Assembly: GCA_030531495.1 (NCBI GenBank)
Contig: JAUNNJ010000003.1
Location: 14,065 to 74,811, forward strand
Direction: 5' to 3'
Source: Bacteroidales bacterium
Lineage (GTDB): Bacteria; Bacteroidota; Bacteroidia; Bacteroidales; Muribaculaceae
Length of the DNA stretch: 60,747 bases
Positions within the stretch are counted from its first letter, which is position 1. Each line of letters starts with the position of its first letter. The translations under genes were made by a program, and so were the position numbers. The notes beneath the pieces are model-generated. The model was given only the letters and a program-made list of their open reading frames with translations, was not told where the DNA came from and did no database searches. This document shows positions 52,973 through 60,747 of this stretch, piece by piece.

Positions 52973-55504
52973 ATGAAAAAAACTATCATTACAGCACTCG
53001 CAGTAGCAAGTTTGTTGGTTTGCTCTAACCACGCCACTGCTAAGGACAATTTTTTTGAGCCAGTGGCAAAGAATAGCCTTCGATTGCCATCTGTGCCATT
53101 GTTGGTGTCGGACCCTTATTTCTCTGTATGGTCGGCAAGTGATAATCTGATGGATAAAACTTCAGAGCATTGGTGCTCTGAAGCCCGTCCGCTGATTGGC
53201 GCCTTGCGTGTAGACGGCAAAGTGTACAGATTCTTGGGTATGGATAAGCTCGCCCTTGAATCAGTGGTGCCAATGACCGACGAAGTGCTTTGGGAAGGTG
53301 CAGTGATGCGTAGCAAGCCAAGTGGCGACTGGCAGTCGCTCAACTACGACGACAGCCAATGGAAACGCGAAACTGCAGCTTTCGGCAGCAAGGGTGAGTA
53401 TCCCCGCGTAAATTCTCCGTGGGGTGGCAACAACACTGATATATACGTGCGCCGCACTTTCAATGTCGATGATGTTGACAACTTTGGCGACCTCTATTTC
53501 GTATATTCGCACGACGATGATTTCGACATCTATCTCAATGGTGAAAAACTCGTCGGTGGCGGCGGCTGGGGACTTGGGTTCAAGCACAAACTCACTCCCG
53601 AACAAAAGAAACTGCTGAAGAAAGGTAAGAATGTGATAGCAGCTCACGTGCACAATGGCTCGGGTGGGGCATATCTCGATATGGGTCTCTTCAAGGAAAA
53701 GACAGGAACTGTTCGTTTTGATACTCCTGCAGTTCAGAAGTCGTGCACAGTAATGGCTACATCCACTTACTATACATTTGCTTGTGGACCTGTTGAGCTC
53801 GACTTGGTGTTTACAGCTCCCCAACTTTACGATAATCTTGATTTGCTCTCAACACCTATCAACTATATCAGTTACCAGGTGCGTGCAACCGACAAGAAGA
53901 GTCACGATGTGCAAATTTATTTTGAAACCACTCCAGAGATGGGTGTGCGTGAAGAGTCACAATCCACAAAAGCTTCAGCTTTTAGCAAAAATGGCATCAA
54001 CTACGCAATGGGCGGTACTATCAATCAGCCAATCTGCGATCGTGCAGGCGACCAGATTTGCATCGACTGGGGCTATATGTATGTAGCTGGCCGTGAGGGC
54101 TTGAACCGCAAAGTTGGCCTTGGTGACTATTACAAAATGAAGAAAGACTTTATCAACAATGGCACGATTGAAGCAGGAGGTGAAGATGTCGTTACACATA
54201 ATAGTCGCCTTTATCCTGCTATGTCGTACTGCGAAGACCTCGGCACAGTGAGTAAGGCAAATGCAGAAAGCGGCTACATGATGGTGGGCTATGACGACGT
54301 ATATTCCATCAAATACCTCTACAAACTCCGCAAAGGCTACTGGGCACACGATGGCAAGGTTTCCATTACCGATGCTTTTGAAAAACTTTCAGCTAACTAC
54401 AGCAACATCATGAACGCTTGTCGCAAAGTGGATGCGGAAATTTATGGCGATGGTCTGAAAGCAGGTGGCGTGAAGTATGCCGAGTTGCTTGCAGGCAGTT
54501 ATCGTCAGGTGATGAGCGCTCACAAACTTTTCACCGACGAAGATGGCAACCTCCTCTGGTTCTCTAAGGAAAACAATTCAAATGGTAGTGTCAACACCGT
54601 CGACCTTACATATCCATCTGCGCCTTTGTTCTTGGCATATAACCCTGAACTTCAAAAGGCGATGATGACCAGCATTTTCGAATATTCTCGTTCTGGCCGC
54701 TGGACTAAGCCTTTTGCTGCCCACGATATGGGTACTTACCCAATCGCAAATGGCCAGACCTACAATGGCGATATGCCTGTGGAAGAAAGCGGCAATATGG
54801 TGATTCTTGCAGCGGCCATAGCAAAGGCGGAAGGCAATGCCGACTATGCTCACAAATATTGGGATATCATCACCCAATGGACCGACTATTTAGTGGAAAA
54901 TGGTCTCGATCCTACCAACCAGTTGTGTACCGACGACTTTGCTGGCCACTGGGCGCACAATGCCAACCTTTCTGTGAAGGCTGTTATGGGTGTTCAGGCC
55001 TATGCAGAATTGGCTAAGATGCAAGGCATGAATGATGTGGCTGCAAAATATGCTGCAAAGGCAAAAGAAATGGCAGACAAGTGGAAAGAGATGGCAGCCG
55101 ATGGCGATCACTATCGCCTCGCATTCGACCGTCCCGACACATGGAGCCAAAAATACAATATGGTTTGGGATGTGATGTGGAACACCGGTTTGTTTGGCGA
55201 TGTGCCTGCTACTGAACTGAAATATTATCTCACCAAGCAAAACACCTACGGCTTGCCTCTCGACTGCCGCCGAGAATATTCAAAGAACGACTGGATTATG
55301 TGGACCGCAGCTATGGCCGATGATTTGGCAACATTCCAGGCCTTGACCGACCCAGTTCATAAATATGTGAACGAAACCACTTCTCGTGTGCCTATCAGCG
55401 ACTGGCACCACACCGACAGTGGTCAATGGGTAAGTTTTCGTGCCCGCTCAGTGATTGGTGGCTACTGGATGCAAGTCCTCAAAGACAAGACTCGCAAGAA
55501 ATAA
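52973..55504 (+). CDS. GtaA-family secreted glutaminase (DUF5127/DUF4965/DUF1793)
   Basis: 843 residues from the ATG giving MKKTIITALAVASLLVCSNHATA, a signal peptide. The family architecture is visible: an N-terminal domain starting LRLPSVPLLVSDPYFSVWSASDNLMDKTSEHW, an inserted ~100-residue beta-sandwich (NTDIYVRRTFNVDDVDNFGDLYFVYSHDDDFDIYLNG … NVIAAHVHNGSGGAYLDMGL) of sugar-binding/PA14-like type, and a C-terminal alpha-toroid domain (AHDMGTYPIANGQTYNGDMPVEESGNMVI … DDFAGHWAHNANLSVKAV). Fungal and bacterial relatives release ammonia from glutamine; the enzyme is likely periplasmic. Monocistronic with a terminator. Confidence 0.88.
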   Translation: MKKTIITALAVASLLVCSNHATAKDNFFEPVAKNSLRLPSVPLLVSDPYFSVWSASDNLMDKTSEHWCSEARPLIGALRVDGKVYRFLGMDKLALESVVPMTDEVLWEGAVMRSKPSGDWQSLNYDDSQWKRETAAFGSKGEYPRVNSPWGGNNTDIYVRRTFNVDDVDNFGDLYFVYSHDDDFDIYLNGEKLVGGGGWGLGFKHKLTPEQKKLLKKGKNVIAAHVHNGSGGAYLDMGLFKEKTGTVRFDTPAVQKSCTVMATSTYYTFACGPVELDLVFTAPQLYDNLDLLSTPINYISYQVRATDKKSHDVQIYFETTPEMGVREESQSTKASAFSKNGINYAMGGTINQPICDRAGDQICIDWGYMYVAGREGLNRKVGLGDYYKMKKDFINNGTIEAGGEDVVTHNSRLYPAMSYCEDLGTVSKANAESGYMMVGYDDVYSIKYLYKLRKGYWAHDGKVSITDAFEKLSANYSNIMNACRKVDAEIYGDGLKAGGVKYAELLAGSYRQVMSAHKLFTDEDGNLLWFSKENNSNGSVNTVDLTYPSAPLFLAYNPELQKAMMTSIFEYSRSGRWTKPFAAHDMGTYPIANGQTYNGDMPVEESGNMVILAAAIAKAEGNADYAHKYWDIITQWTDYLVENGLDPTNQLCTDDFAGHWAHNANLSVKAVMGVQAYAELAKMQGMNDVAAKYAAKAKEMADKWKEMAADGDHYRLAFDRPDTWSQKYNMVWDVMWNTGLFGDVPATELKYYLTKQNTYGLPLDCRREYSKNDWIMWTAAMADDLATFQALTDPVHKYVNETTSRVPISDWHHTDSGQWVSFRARSVIGGYWMQVLKDKTRKK

Positions 55505-55532
55505 TATAAAAGATATATTTTTGACATGCTTG

Positions 55533-55563
55533 AGCCCTGGAAGTGACGCTTTCAGGGCTTTTT
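55533..55563 (+). terminator. Terminator of the glutaminase gene
   Basis: AGCCCTGGAAG pairs with CTTTCAGGGCT followed by TTTTTC. Confidence 0.8.
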
Positions 55564-55599
55564 CTGTGGCTGGATTGCCAATAAGTAGAAATCTTTTGC

Positions 55600-55607
55600 T
55601 ACCTTTG
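55600..55607 (+). promoter_or_regulatory. -7 element of the small hypothetical gene
   Basis: TACCTTTG; leader of ~115 bases to ATG 55731 with GC-rich segments (GCACGCCAACCGAG, ATGCCGCGGTGG). Confidence 0.4.
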
Positions 55608-55730
55608 TGCCATTAGCACACAAAGTGCTATGCATCTATAGAGTTTGCTCCCTTCCGAAGCACGCCAACCGAGTATTTATGCCGCGGTGGTCCAATGATG
55701 CGATTGTATAACAATAAAAACAAATTTCAC

Positions 55731-56129
55731 ATGAACATTCTTTGGCAATCTGTCGATTCGAATCGTGGTGGGAGCATCAGTTTCTCGCTTGAAGTAAATG
55801 CTTCTAAATCATTATCAACCAATCCTTTCTTTCGTCATGTCCATTCCAGATGGCTCACATTGCAAAACCGCGTGTGGCTTCGTCGTCGTCTGCATCGCTT
55901 ATGTATGAAATATGGAGTGGGAGGGTGGTCAATATCCAAGCGTGGCGGTCATTATGTTAGTCCTGAAGGAAAAGGCTACAACGAGCCGAGTTTGCAGCTC
56001 GAAATCTTAGAAATCAACTCAGGAAAGCTTTTTGCGTTTGCCGAGTCGCTATGCACCCAATTCCATCAGCGCTCCGTTCTCATCCACGACTATAATACCG
56101 CCAAATTCACCCGCATCACACCCTCTTAG
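55731..56129 (+). CDS. Conserved-looking small protein
   Basis: 132 residues from ATG 55731 (MNILWQSVDSNRGGSISF); ATGs at 55695 and 55698 are in frame but look like leader. The body has a Trp/Arg-rich first half (WLTLQNRVWLRRRLHRLCMK) and a hydrophobic second half (PSLQLEILEINSGKLFAFAESLCTQFHQRSVLIHDYNTAKFTRI) that has the feel of small Bacteroidales proteins of unknown function. No signal peptide. I do not know its function. Confidence 0.5.
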   Translation: MNILWQSVDSNRGGSISFSLEVNASKSLSTNPFFRHVHSRWLTLQNRVWLRRRLHRLCMKYGVGGWSISKRGGHYVSPEGKGYNEPSLQLEILEINSGKLFAFAESLCTQFHQRSVLIHDYNTAKFTRITPS

Positions 56130-56311
56130 GTCATCCACAAAAATAGGCACACAGAAGCTTTCTCGCTTTGTTTTTGCCCCGCTGTTTTGTTAACAAATGT
56201 AACAATTTTGTGAAAAGTGGGCATAAATGTATTTTTTAAGACTATGCCTGATTTAGAATATTAATAAATTTTAATAGGGATTAATGCTTTGGTATTCTGC
56301 TTGTTTTTGTG

Positions 56312-56319
56312 TAATTTTG
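56312..56319 (+). promoter_or_regulatory. -7 element of the etfBA operon
   Basis: TAATTTTG, 92 bases before the etfB ATG; the leader contains a small hairpin (CGTTTCA with TGAGACG, 56334-56362). Confidence 0.5.
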
Positions 56320-56411
56320 CATAGTTTTTGTGCCGTTTCAGACAATCTCCTCGTTTGAGACGATGCTACGACTCTGAAATATTGACTTAAAATTATAATA
56401 AACAACAAATT

Positions 56412-57290
56412 ATGAGTTTGAATATCATTGTGCTGGCTAAGCAGGTACCCGATACCCGCAATGTTGGCAAAGATGCTATGAAGGCCGACGGTACTATCAA
56501 CCGCGCAGCACTTCCAGCTATCTTCAACCCTGAAGATTTAAACGCATTGGAGCAAGCCCTTCGCTTGAAGGAGCAACATCCTGGTTCAACTATCGGTATG
56601 CTTACTATGGGTCCTCCACGTGCAGGTGAAATTATTCGTCAAGGTTTGTACCGTGGCGCCGATACTGGCTGGTTGCTTACCGACCGCCTTTTCGCTGGTG
56701 CCGATACATTGGCAACAAGCTATGCACTCGCAACCGCAATTAAGAAAATCAGCGCTGAAAAGCCTGTTGATATCGTGATTGGTGGTCGTCAGGCTATCGA
56801 TGGCGACACTGCTCAAGTAGGCCCTCAAGTAGCTCAAAAACTTGGCCTTAACCAAGTTACTTATGCAGAAGAAATTCTCAAGGTAGAAAACGGCGTGGCT
56901 ACTATCCGCCGTATGATTGATGGCGGTGTCGAAACCGTTGAAGCTCCACTCCCAGTTGTTATTACTGTCAATGGTAGTGCTGCTCCTTGCCGTCCTTGCA
57001 ACGCAAAGTTGGTGATGAAGTACAAATATGCTACTTGCCCAATGGAGCGCACAGGTGAAGAACCTTGGAAGGCTCTCTACGACGAACGTCCTTACCTCAC
57101 TCTCAACGAATGGAGCGTGGCCGACGTCGATGGCGACCCACAACAATGCGGTTTGAGCGGTTCACCAACTAAGGTGAAAACCGTTAAGAACATTGTGTTC
57201 CAAGCAAAGGAAAGCAAAACTCTCACTGGCAGCGACGAAGATATCGCTGGCTTGATTGAAGAATTATTGGAAGATAAAATTATTGGTTAA
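56412..57290 (+). CDS. etfB: Electron transfer flavoprotein, beta subunit
   Basis: 292 residues. It forms the EtfAB heterodimer that takes electrons from acyl-CoA dehydrogenases. Seen: N-terminal NIIVLAKQVPDTRNV, ATIFNPEDLNALEQALRLKE-like core, IVIGGRQAIDGDTAQVGPQVAQKLGL (AMP/FAD-proximal), and PVVITVNGSAAPCRPCNAKLVMKYK. Followed by etfA after 15 bases and, beyond a ~600-base interruption, by an acyl-CoA dehydrogenase. Confidence 0.95.
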   Translation: MSLNIIVLAKQVPDTRNVGKDAMKADGTINRAALPAIFNPEDLNALEQALRLKEQHPGSTIGMLTMGPPRAGEIIRQGLYRGADTGWLLTDRLFAGADTLATSYALATAIKKISAEKPVDIVIGGRQAIDGDTAQVGPQVAQKLGLNQVTYAEEILKVENGVATIRRMIDGGVETVEAPLPVVITVNGSAAPCRPCNAKLVMKYKYATCPMERTGEEPWKALYDERPYLTLNEWSVADVDGDPQQCGLSGSPTKVKTVKNIVFQAKESKTLTGSDEDIAGLIEELLEDKIIG

Positions 57291-57305
57291 TAGTAGTAGA
57301 CAACA

Positions 57306-58328
57306 ATGAATAACGTATTTGTATATTGCGAGATTGAAGGCACTACTGTTGCCGAAGTATCTCAAGAATTGCTCACCAAGGGCCGCAAGTTGGCTAACGA
57401 GCTTGGTGTAGATCTCGAAGCTGTTGTAGCAGGTACAGATATCAAGGGTAAGGTGGAAGACCAGATCCTCCCTTATGGTGTTGACAAACTCCATGTTTTC
57501 GACGCTGAAGGTTTGTTCCCTTACACTTCTGCTCCTCACACATCTGTTTTGGTAAATCTTTTCAAGGAAGAACAACCACAAATCTGCCTTATGGGTGCTA
57601 CCGTAATTGGTCGCGACCTTGGCCCTCGCGTTTCTTCTTCACTCTTCAGCGGTCTTACCGCCGACTGTACCGAACTTGAAATCGGTGAATACGATGATGT
57701 GAAGACTAAGAAGCACTACGACAATCTGCTCTATCAGATTCGTCCTGCTTTCGGTGGTAACATCGTTGCTACTATCGTTAACCCTGAAAACCGTCCTCAA
57801 ATGGCAACTGTTCGCTCTGGCGTGATGCAGAAGGCTGTTTACGAAGGCAAGGCTAAGGGTGAAGTTGTATATCCAGAAGTTGCTAAATATGTTCCTACCA
57901 CCGATTTCGTGGTTAAGGTTATCGACCGCCACGTAGAAGCTGCTAAGCACAACCTCAAGGGTGCTTCTATCGTAGTGGCTGGTGGCTATGGTGTAGGTAG
58001 CAAGGAAGGTTTCGACCAACTCTTCGTTCTCGCTAAAGAACTCCACGGCGAAGTTGGTGCTTCTCGTGCAGCAGTTGACGCAGGTTGGGTTGATGGCGAC
58101 CGCCAAGTTGGCCAAACAGGTGTTACCGTGCATCCTAAGGTGTATATCGCTTGCGGTATCTCTGGCCAAATTCAGCACATCGCTGGTATGCAAGATGCTG
58201 GTATCATCATCTCAATTAACAACGACCCAGATGCTCCTATCAACAAGATTGCAGACTATGTGATCAACGGCACTGTGGAAGAAGTGGTTCCAAAACTCAT
58301 TAAGTATTACAAGCAAAATTCGAAGTAA
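57306..58328 (+). CDS. etfA: Electron transfer flavoprotein, alpha subunit
   Basis: 340 residues. The C-terminal FAD-binding block is complete: IVVAGGYGVGSKEGFDQLFVLAKELHGEVGASRAAVDAGWVDGDRQVGQTG, then KVYIACGISGQIQHIAGMQDAGIIISINNDPDAPIN. Partner of EtfB; 15-base gap. The natural next gene of the operon is the acyl-CoA dehydrogenase at 58927, now separated by the inserted four-helix pseudogene. Confidence 0.95.
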   Translation: MNNVFVYCEIEGTTVAEVSQELLTKGRKLANELGVDLEAVVAGTDIKGKVEDQILPYGVDKLHVFDAEGLFPYTSAPHTSVLVNLFKEEQPQICLMGATVIGRDLGPRVSSSLFSGLTADCTELEIGEYDDVKTKKHYDNLLYQIRPAFGGNIVATIVNPENRPQMATVRSGVMQKAVYEGKAKGEVVYPEVAKYVPTTDFVVKVIDRHVEAAKHNLKGASIVVAGGYGVGSKEGFDQLFVLAKELHGEVGASRAAVDAGWVDGDRQVGQTGVTVHPKVYIACGISGQIQHIAGMQDAGIIISINNDPDAPINKIADYVINGTVEEVVPKLIKYYKQNSK

Positions 58329-58335
58329 TCACTTA

Positions 58336-58384
58336 ATACAGGGAGTTAAGGAGTAAAGAAGTTAAAGAAGTAAAGACGTCACCT
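58336..58384. repeat. Left purine-rich repeat of the four-helix insert
   Basis: GAGTTAAGGAGTAAAGAAG and GTTAAAGAAGTAAAGAC: short AAGAAGTTA-like units on the plus strand, inverted relative to 58819-58865. Confidence 0.6.
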
Positions 58385-58391
58385 TTGTTCA

Positions 58392-58781
58392 ATGGCAGTT
58401 ACCTACAGCTTTGAGAATCTTCAAGTGTGGCAAAAAGCTCATTCTTTTGTGCTTTTGGTTTATAAAGTAACGCGTCATTTCCCGAGTGATGAAAAATATG
58501 GGCTTACTTCTCAATTTCGTAGAGCTGCAATTTCAATTGAAGCAAATATTGCCTAAGGTTACAAGAAAATCGGTAAATCTGACAAGTTGCGTTTTTTTAA
58601 TATTGCGCAAGGCAGTTTGGAGGAATGTAGAGATTATAACATTCTGTCAAAAGATTTAGGTTTTCTGCAGTCTGGCGAATTTGAAATCTTGCACACTTTA
58701 CTTGAAGAAGTCAGTAACCTTCTAAACGGGTATTGTAAAGCAGTTCTCAACAATGCTGCAGTGTCAAAGAATGAGATATAA
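58392..58781 (+). pseudogene. Four-helix-bundle (23S rRNA IVS-type) protein, nonsense mutation
   Basis: The frame MAVTYSFENLQVWQKAHSFV … GLTSQFRRAAISIEANIA, stop, GYKKIGKSDKLRFFNIAQGS … LEECRDYNILS … LEEVSNLLNGYCKAVLN is an intact S23/IVS four-helix-bundle protein of 129 codons, interrupted only by TAA at 58554-58556 where the family has the Glu of ANIAEGY. One G-to-T change (GAA to TAA) accounts for it. It sits between etfA and the acyl-CoA dehydrogenase, flanked by inverted repeats. The family's role is unknown. Confidence 0.88.
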
Positions 58782-58818
58782 GAGTTTTTGTATATTTGTT
58801 TCAAACAATGAGACATTT

Positions 58819-58865
58819 GTCTTAACTTCTTGACTTCATAACTTGATAACTTCTTCTTGATTCTT
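58819..58865. repeat. Right pyrimidine-rich repeat of the four-helix insert
   Basis: GTCTTAACTTCTTGACTTC and AACTTGATAACTTCTTCTTGA, roughly the inverse of the left block; both end in GAC/GTC. Confidence 0.6.
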
Positions 58866-58926
58866 GCTCCTTGTTTTGGGTAAAAAGAAATATTTAATTA
58901 AAGAATAAAAGCTAAATTAAACAGTT

Positions 58927-60660
58927 ATGGCTAATTACTATACTGATCATCCAGAAATTGAATTCCACTTGAGCCATCCGCTCATGAAGCGAATCGTTGA
59001 TCTTAAGGAACGCAATTACGAAGATAAAGACAAGTTTGCCGATGCTCCTGTATGCTACGAGGACGCTATCGAAAACTATAAGCGAATTCTCGACATCACT
59101 GGTGATGTGGCTGCTAACATCATCGAACCAAATTCTGAAGCTGTCGACCTCGAAGGTCCACACTTGGAAAATGGCCGCATGATTTATGCAAGCAAGACTT
59201 ATGAAAACCTCGACGCCACTCGCAAGGCTGGTCTCTGGGGCGTTTCTATGCCTCGCCGTTATGGTGGTTTGAACTTGCCTAACACCACTTTCTCTATGTT
59301 GAGCGAAATCATTTCAGCTGCTGATGCAGGCTTCCAAAATGTTTGGAGCCTCCAAAGCTGTATCGACACGCTCTACGAATTTGGTAGCGAAGAACAACGC
59401 CAAAAATATATTCCACGCATCTCTGAAGGCGAAACCATGTCAATGGACCTTACCGAACCAGATGCAGGTTCCGACCTCCAACGCGTAATGCTTAAGGCCA
59501 CTTTTGATGAAGAAAACAACTGCTGGCGCCTCAATGGTGTGAAGCGCTTCATCACCAATGGCGACTCCGACATCCACCTGGTGCTCGCTCGCTCTGAAGA
59601 AGGCACTAAGGACGGTCGTGGTCTTTCTATGTTCATCTACGACAAGCGCGACGGCGGTGTAGATGTTCGTCACATCGAACACAAACTCGGTATCCATGGC
59701 TCTCCAACTTGCGAGCTTACCTACAAGAACGCAAAGGCAGAACTCTGCGGTAGCACTCGTCTTGGCCTTATCAAGTATGTGATGGCTTTGATGAATGGCG
59801 CTCGTCTCGGTATCGCAGCACAATCTGTTGGTGTTGAACAAGAAGCTTACAACGAAGCACTTGCTTATGCTAAGGAACGTGCTCAGTTCGGTAAGAAGAT
59901 TATCAACTTCCCAGCAGTTTACGATATGCTCAGCCGCATGAAGGCTAAACTCGATGCCGGTCGTTCAATACTTTATCAAACCGCTCGCTACGTAGATATC
60001 TACAAAGCACTTGAAGACATCGCTCGCGACCGTACGCTCACTCCTGAAGAACGTAAGGAAATGAAGCTCTACTCTCGTCTTGCTGATGCTTTCACACCAC
60101 TCGCTAAGGGTATGAACTCGGAATACGCTAACCAAAATGCTTACGACGCAATTTCGGTTCACGGTGGTTCTGGTTTCATCATGGAATACAAGTGCCAACG
60201 TCTCTTCCGCGATGCTCGCATCTTCTCTATCTACGAAGGTACCACTCAGCTCCAAGTTGTTGCTGCAATTCGCTATGTGACCAACGGCACTTACCTCGGT
60301 ATCATCAAGGAAATGCTCGAAAAGGAAGTAGCTCCTGAATTCCAAGCATTGAAAGACCGCGTGGCTAAGATGGTTGAAAAGTATGAAGATGCTGTCAACT
60401 ATGTGAAGGAAGCTGGCAACAACGACCTCCACGACTTCTTGGCTCGTCGCCTCTATGAAATGACTGCAGAAATCATCATGTCGCTTCTCATCCTCGACGA
60501 TGCAACTCGTGCACCAGAACTCTTCGCTAAGAGCGCAAATGTTTATGTTCGCTACGCAGAAGGCACTGTTGCCGGACACTATGCTTACATCAAGGAATTC
60601 AAGGCTGAAGACCTCGCTGATTTCCTCGCTGCAGCTCCAGAAGAAGCTCCTGCTGAATAA
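58927..60660 (+). CDS. Acyl-CoA dehydrogenase
   Basis: 577 residues; oxidises an acyl-CoA and passes electrons to the EtfAB encoded upstream. Seen: MDLTEPDAGSDLQRVMLKATF, an FAD-side DAISVHGGSGFIMEYKCQRLFRD, and the catalytic Glu of IYEGTTQLQ (SIYEGTTQLQ near residue 438), plus KERAQFGKKIINFPAVYDML. A C-terminal ~125-residue helical extension (DRVAKMVEKYEDAVNYVK …) makes it longer than short-chain (~380) enzymes. It could be an anaerobic butyryl-type or branched-chain enzyme; substrate cannot be told from sequence. Confidence 0.93.
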   Translation: MANYYTDHPEIEFHLSHPLMKRIVDLKERNYEDKDKFADAPVCYEDAIENYKRILDITGDVAANIIEPNSEAVDLEGPHLENGRMIYASKTYENLDATRKAGLWGVSMPRRYGGLNLPNTTFSMLSEIISAADAGFQNVWSLQSCIDTLYEFGSEEQRQKYIPRISEGETMSMDLTEPDAGSDLQRVMLKATFDEENNCWRLNGVKRFITNGDSDIHLVLARSEEGTKDGRGLSMFIYDKRDGGVDVRHIEHKLGIHGSPTCELTYKNAKAELCGSTRLGLIKYVMALMNGARLGIAAQSVGVEQEAYNEALAYAKERAQFGKKIINFPAVYDMLSRMKAKLDAGRSILYQTARYVDIYKALEDIARDRTLTPEERKEMKLYSRLADAFTPLAKGMNSEYANQNAYDAISVHGGSGFIMEYKCQRLFRDARIFSIYEGTTQLQVVAAIRYVTNGTYLGIIKEMLEKEVAPEFQALKDRVAKMVEKYEDAVNYVKEAGNNDLHDFLARRLYEMTAEIIMSLLILDDATRAPELFAKSANVYVRYAEGTVAGHYAYIKEFKAEDLADFLAAAPEEAPAE

Positions 60661-60693
60661 TCCAGCTTAATAATTAATTAAGCCAAATAAATA

Positions 60694-60731
60694 AGGGATG
60701 TCACCCAACTCGGTGGCATCCCTATTTTTTT
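60694..60731 (+). terminator. Terminator of the acyl-CoA dehydrogenase gene
   Basis: AGGGATG…CACC pairs with GGTG…CATCCCT and is followed by ATTTTTTT. Confidence 0.85.
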
Positions 60732-60747
60732 GCTTTTAGAAATCCCT

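Noticed and set aside
52681-55675. A shared 14-mer CGCCAACCGAGTAT near 52681 and 55666
   Set aside because: The number of 14-base matches expected by chance in a window of this size is above one, and the flanks differ.
52831-55765. The 12-base palindrome CGATTCGAATCG at 52831 and again at 55754, flanking the glutaminase gene
   Set aside because: Chance repeats of 12 bases are common in 60 kb, and the second copy lies inside a coding frame.

Overview
The window is chromosomal DNA of a Bacteroidales bacterium, probably a gut Muribaculaceae- or Prevotellaceae-like lineage (the rank below order is inference). The signs are TAnnTTTG -7 promoter elements in front of many genes instead of Shine-Dalgarno sites, a short RpoD-type sigma factor without region 1.1, many SPII lipoproteins with Asp/Glu/Asn-rich residues after the lipobox Cys, a type IX secretion C-terminal sorting domain, BspA-like leucine-rich repeats, a GtaA-family glutaminase and a fused CcsBA. 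No tRNA, rRNA, CRISPR array or complete transposase was seen; the one RNA gene is rnpB.

Layout. 1-6.7 kb: a CarD N-terminal remnant at the window edge, a T9SS type-B cargo protein, a small Cys protein, uvrA, then a 0.9 kb AT-rich non-coding stretch in front of an XRE regulator. 6.8-13.3 kb: a minus-strand pyrK-pyrD-MBL operon divergent from an esterase; a LeuA/CimA-family synthase with an HXXEE membrane protein; a rhodanese lipoprotein. 13.5-16.4 kb: a defence-type reverse transcriptase with a frameshift near its N-terminus, and a secreted HAD phosphatase. 16.5-19.3 kb: rpoD and a second RpoD-like sigma factor flanking a secreted SH3-like protein. 19.3-25.6 kb: a GxxExxY gene between direct repeats, an HtrA protease, a trypsin-like lipoprotein, rnpB, yihY and ridA. 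25.7-31.5 kb: a TPR sensor-like lipoprotein, then a tandem duplication of a small lipoprotein plus serpin pair. 31.6-38 kb: a MITE-like hairpin element, folC with a two-gene chromate-type transporter, and a BamA-like protein / phosphoethanolamine transferase / GNAT cluster. 38.2-48 kb: a frameshifted BspA-like protein, a porin-imelysin-dihaem oxidoreductase-CcsBA cluster, and a hemerythrin plus LuxR pair. 48-56 kb: Lrp opposite metY, a TonB receptor with a periplasmic HMA protein, a 0.57 kb non-coding region, and a glutaminase. 56-60.7 kb: etfB-etfA-acyl-CoA dehydrogenase, split by a four-helix-bundle pseudogene in a repeat-flanked insert.

Most genes are ordinary housekeeping or envelope functions. 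The parts most worth following are the frameshifted reverse transcriptase, the duplicated serpin module whose inhibitory loops have diverged between near-identical ends, two repeat-flanked orphan genes (GxxExxY and four-helix bundle), the hemerythrin/pseudo-receiver pair, and the iron/cytochrome cluster with a terminator-like hairpin ending at the ccsBA start codon. All assignments come from reading the sequence; no database search or computation was possible.
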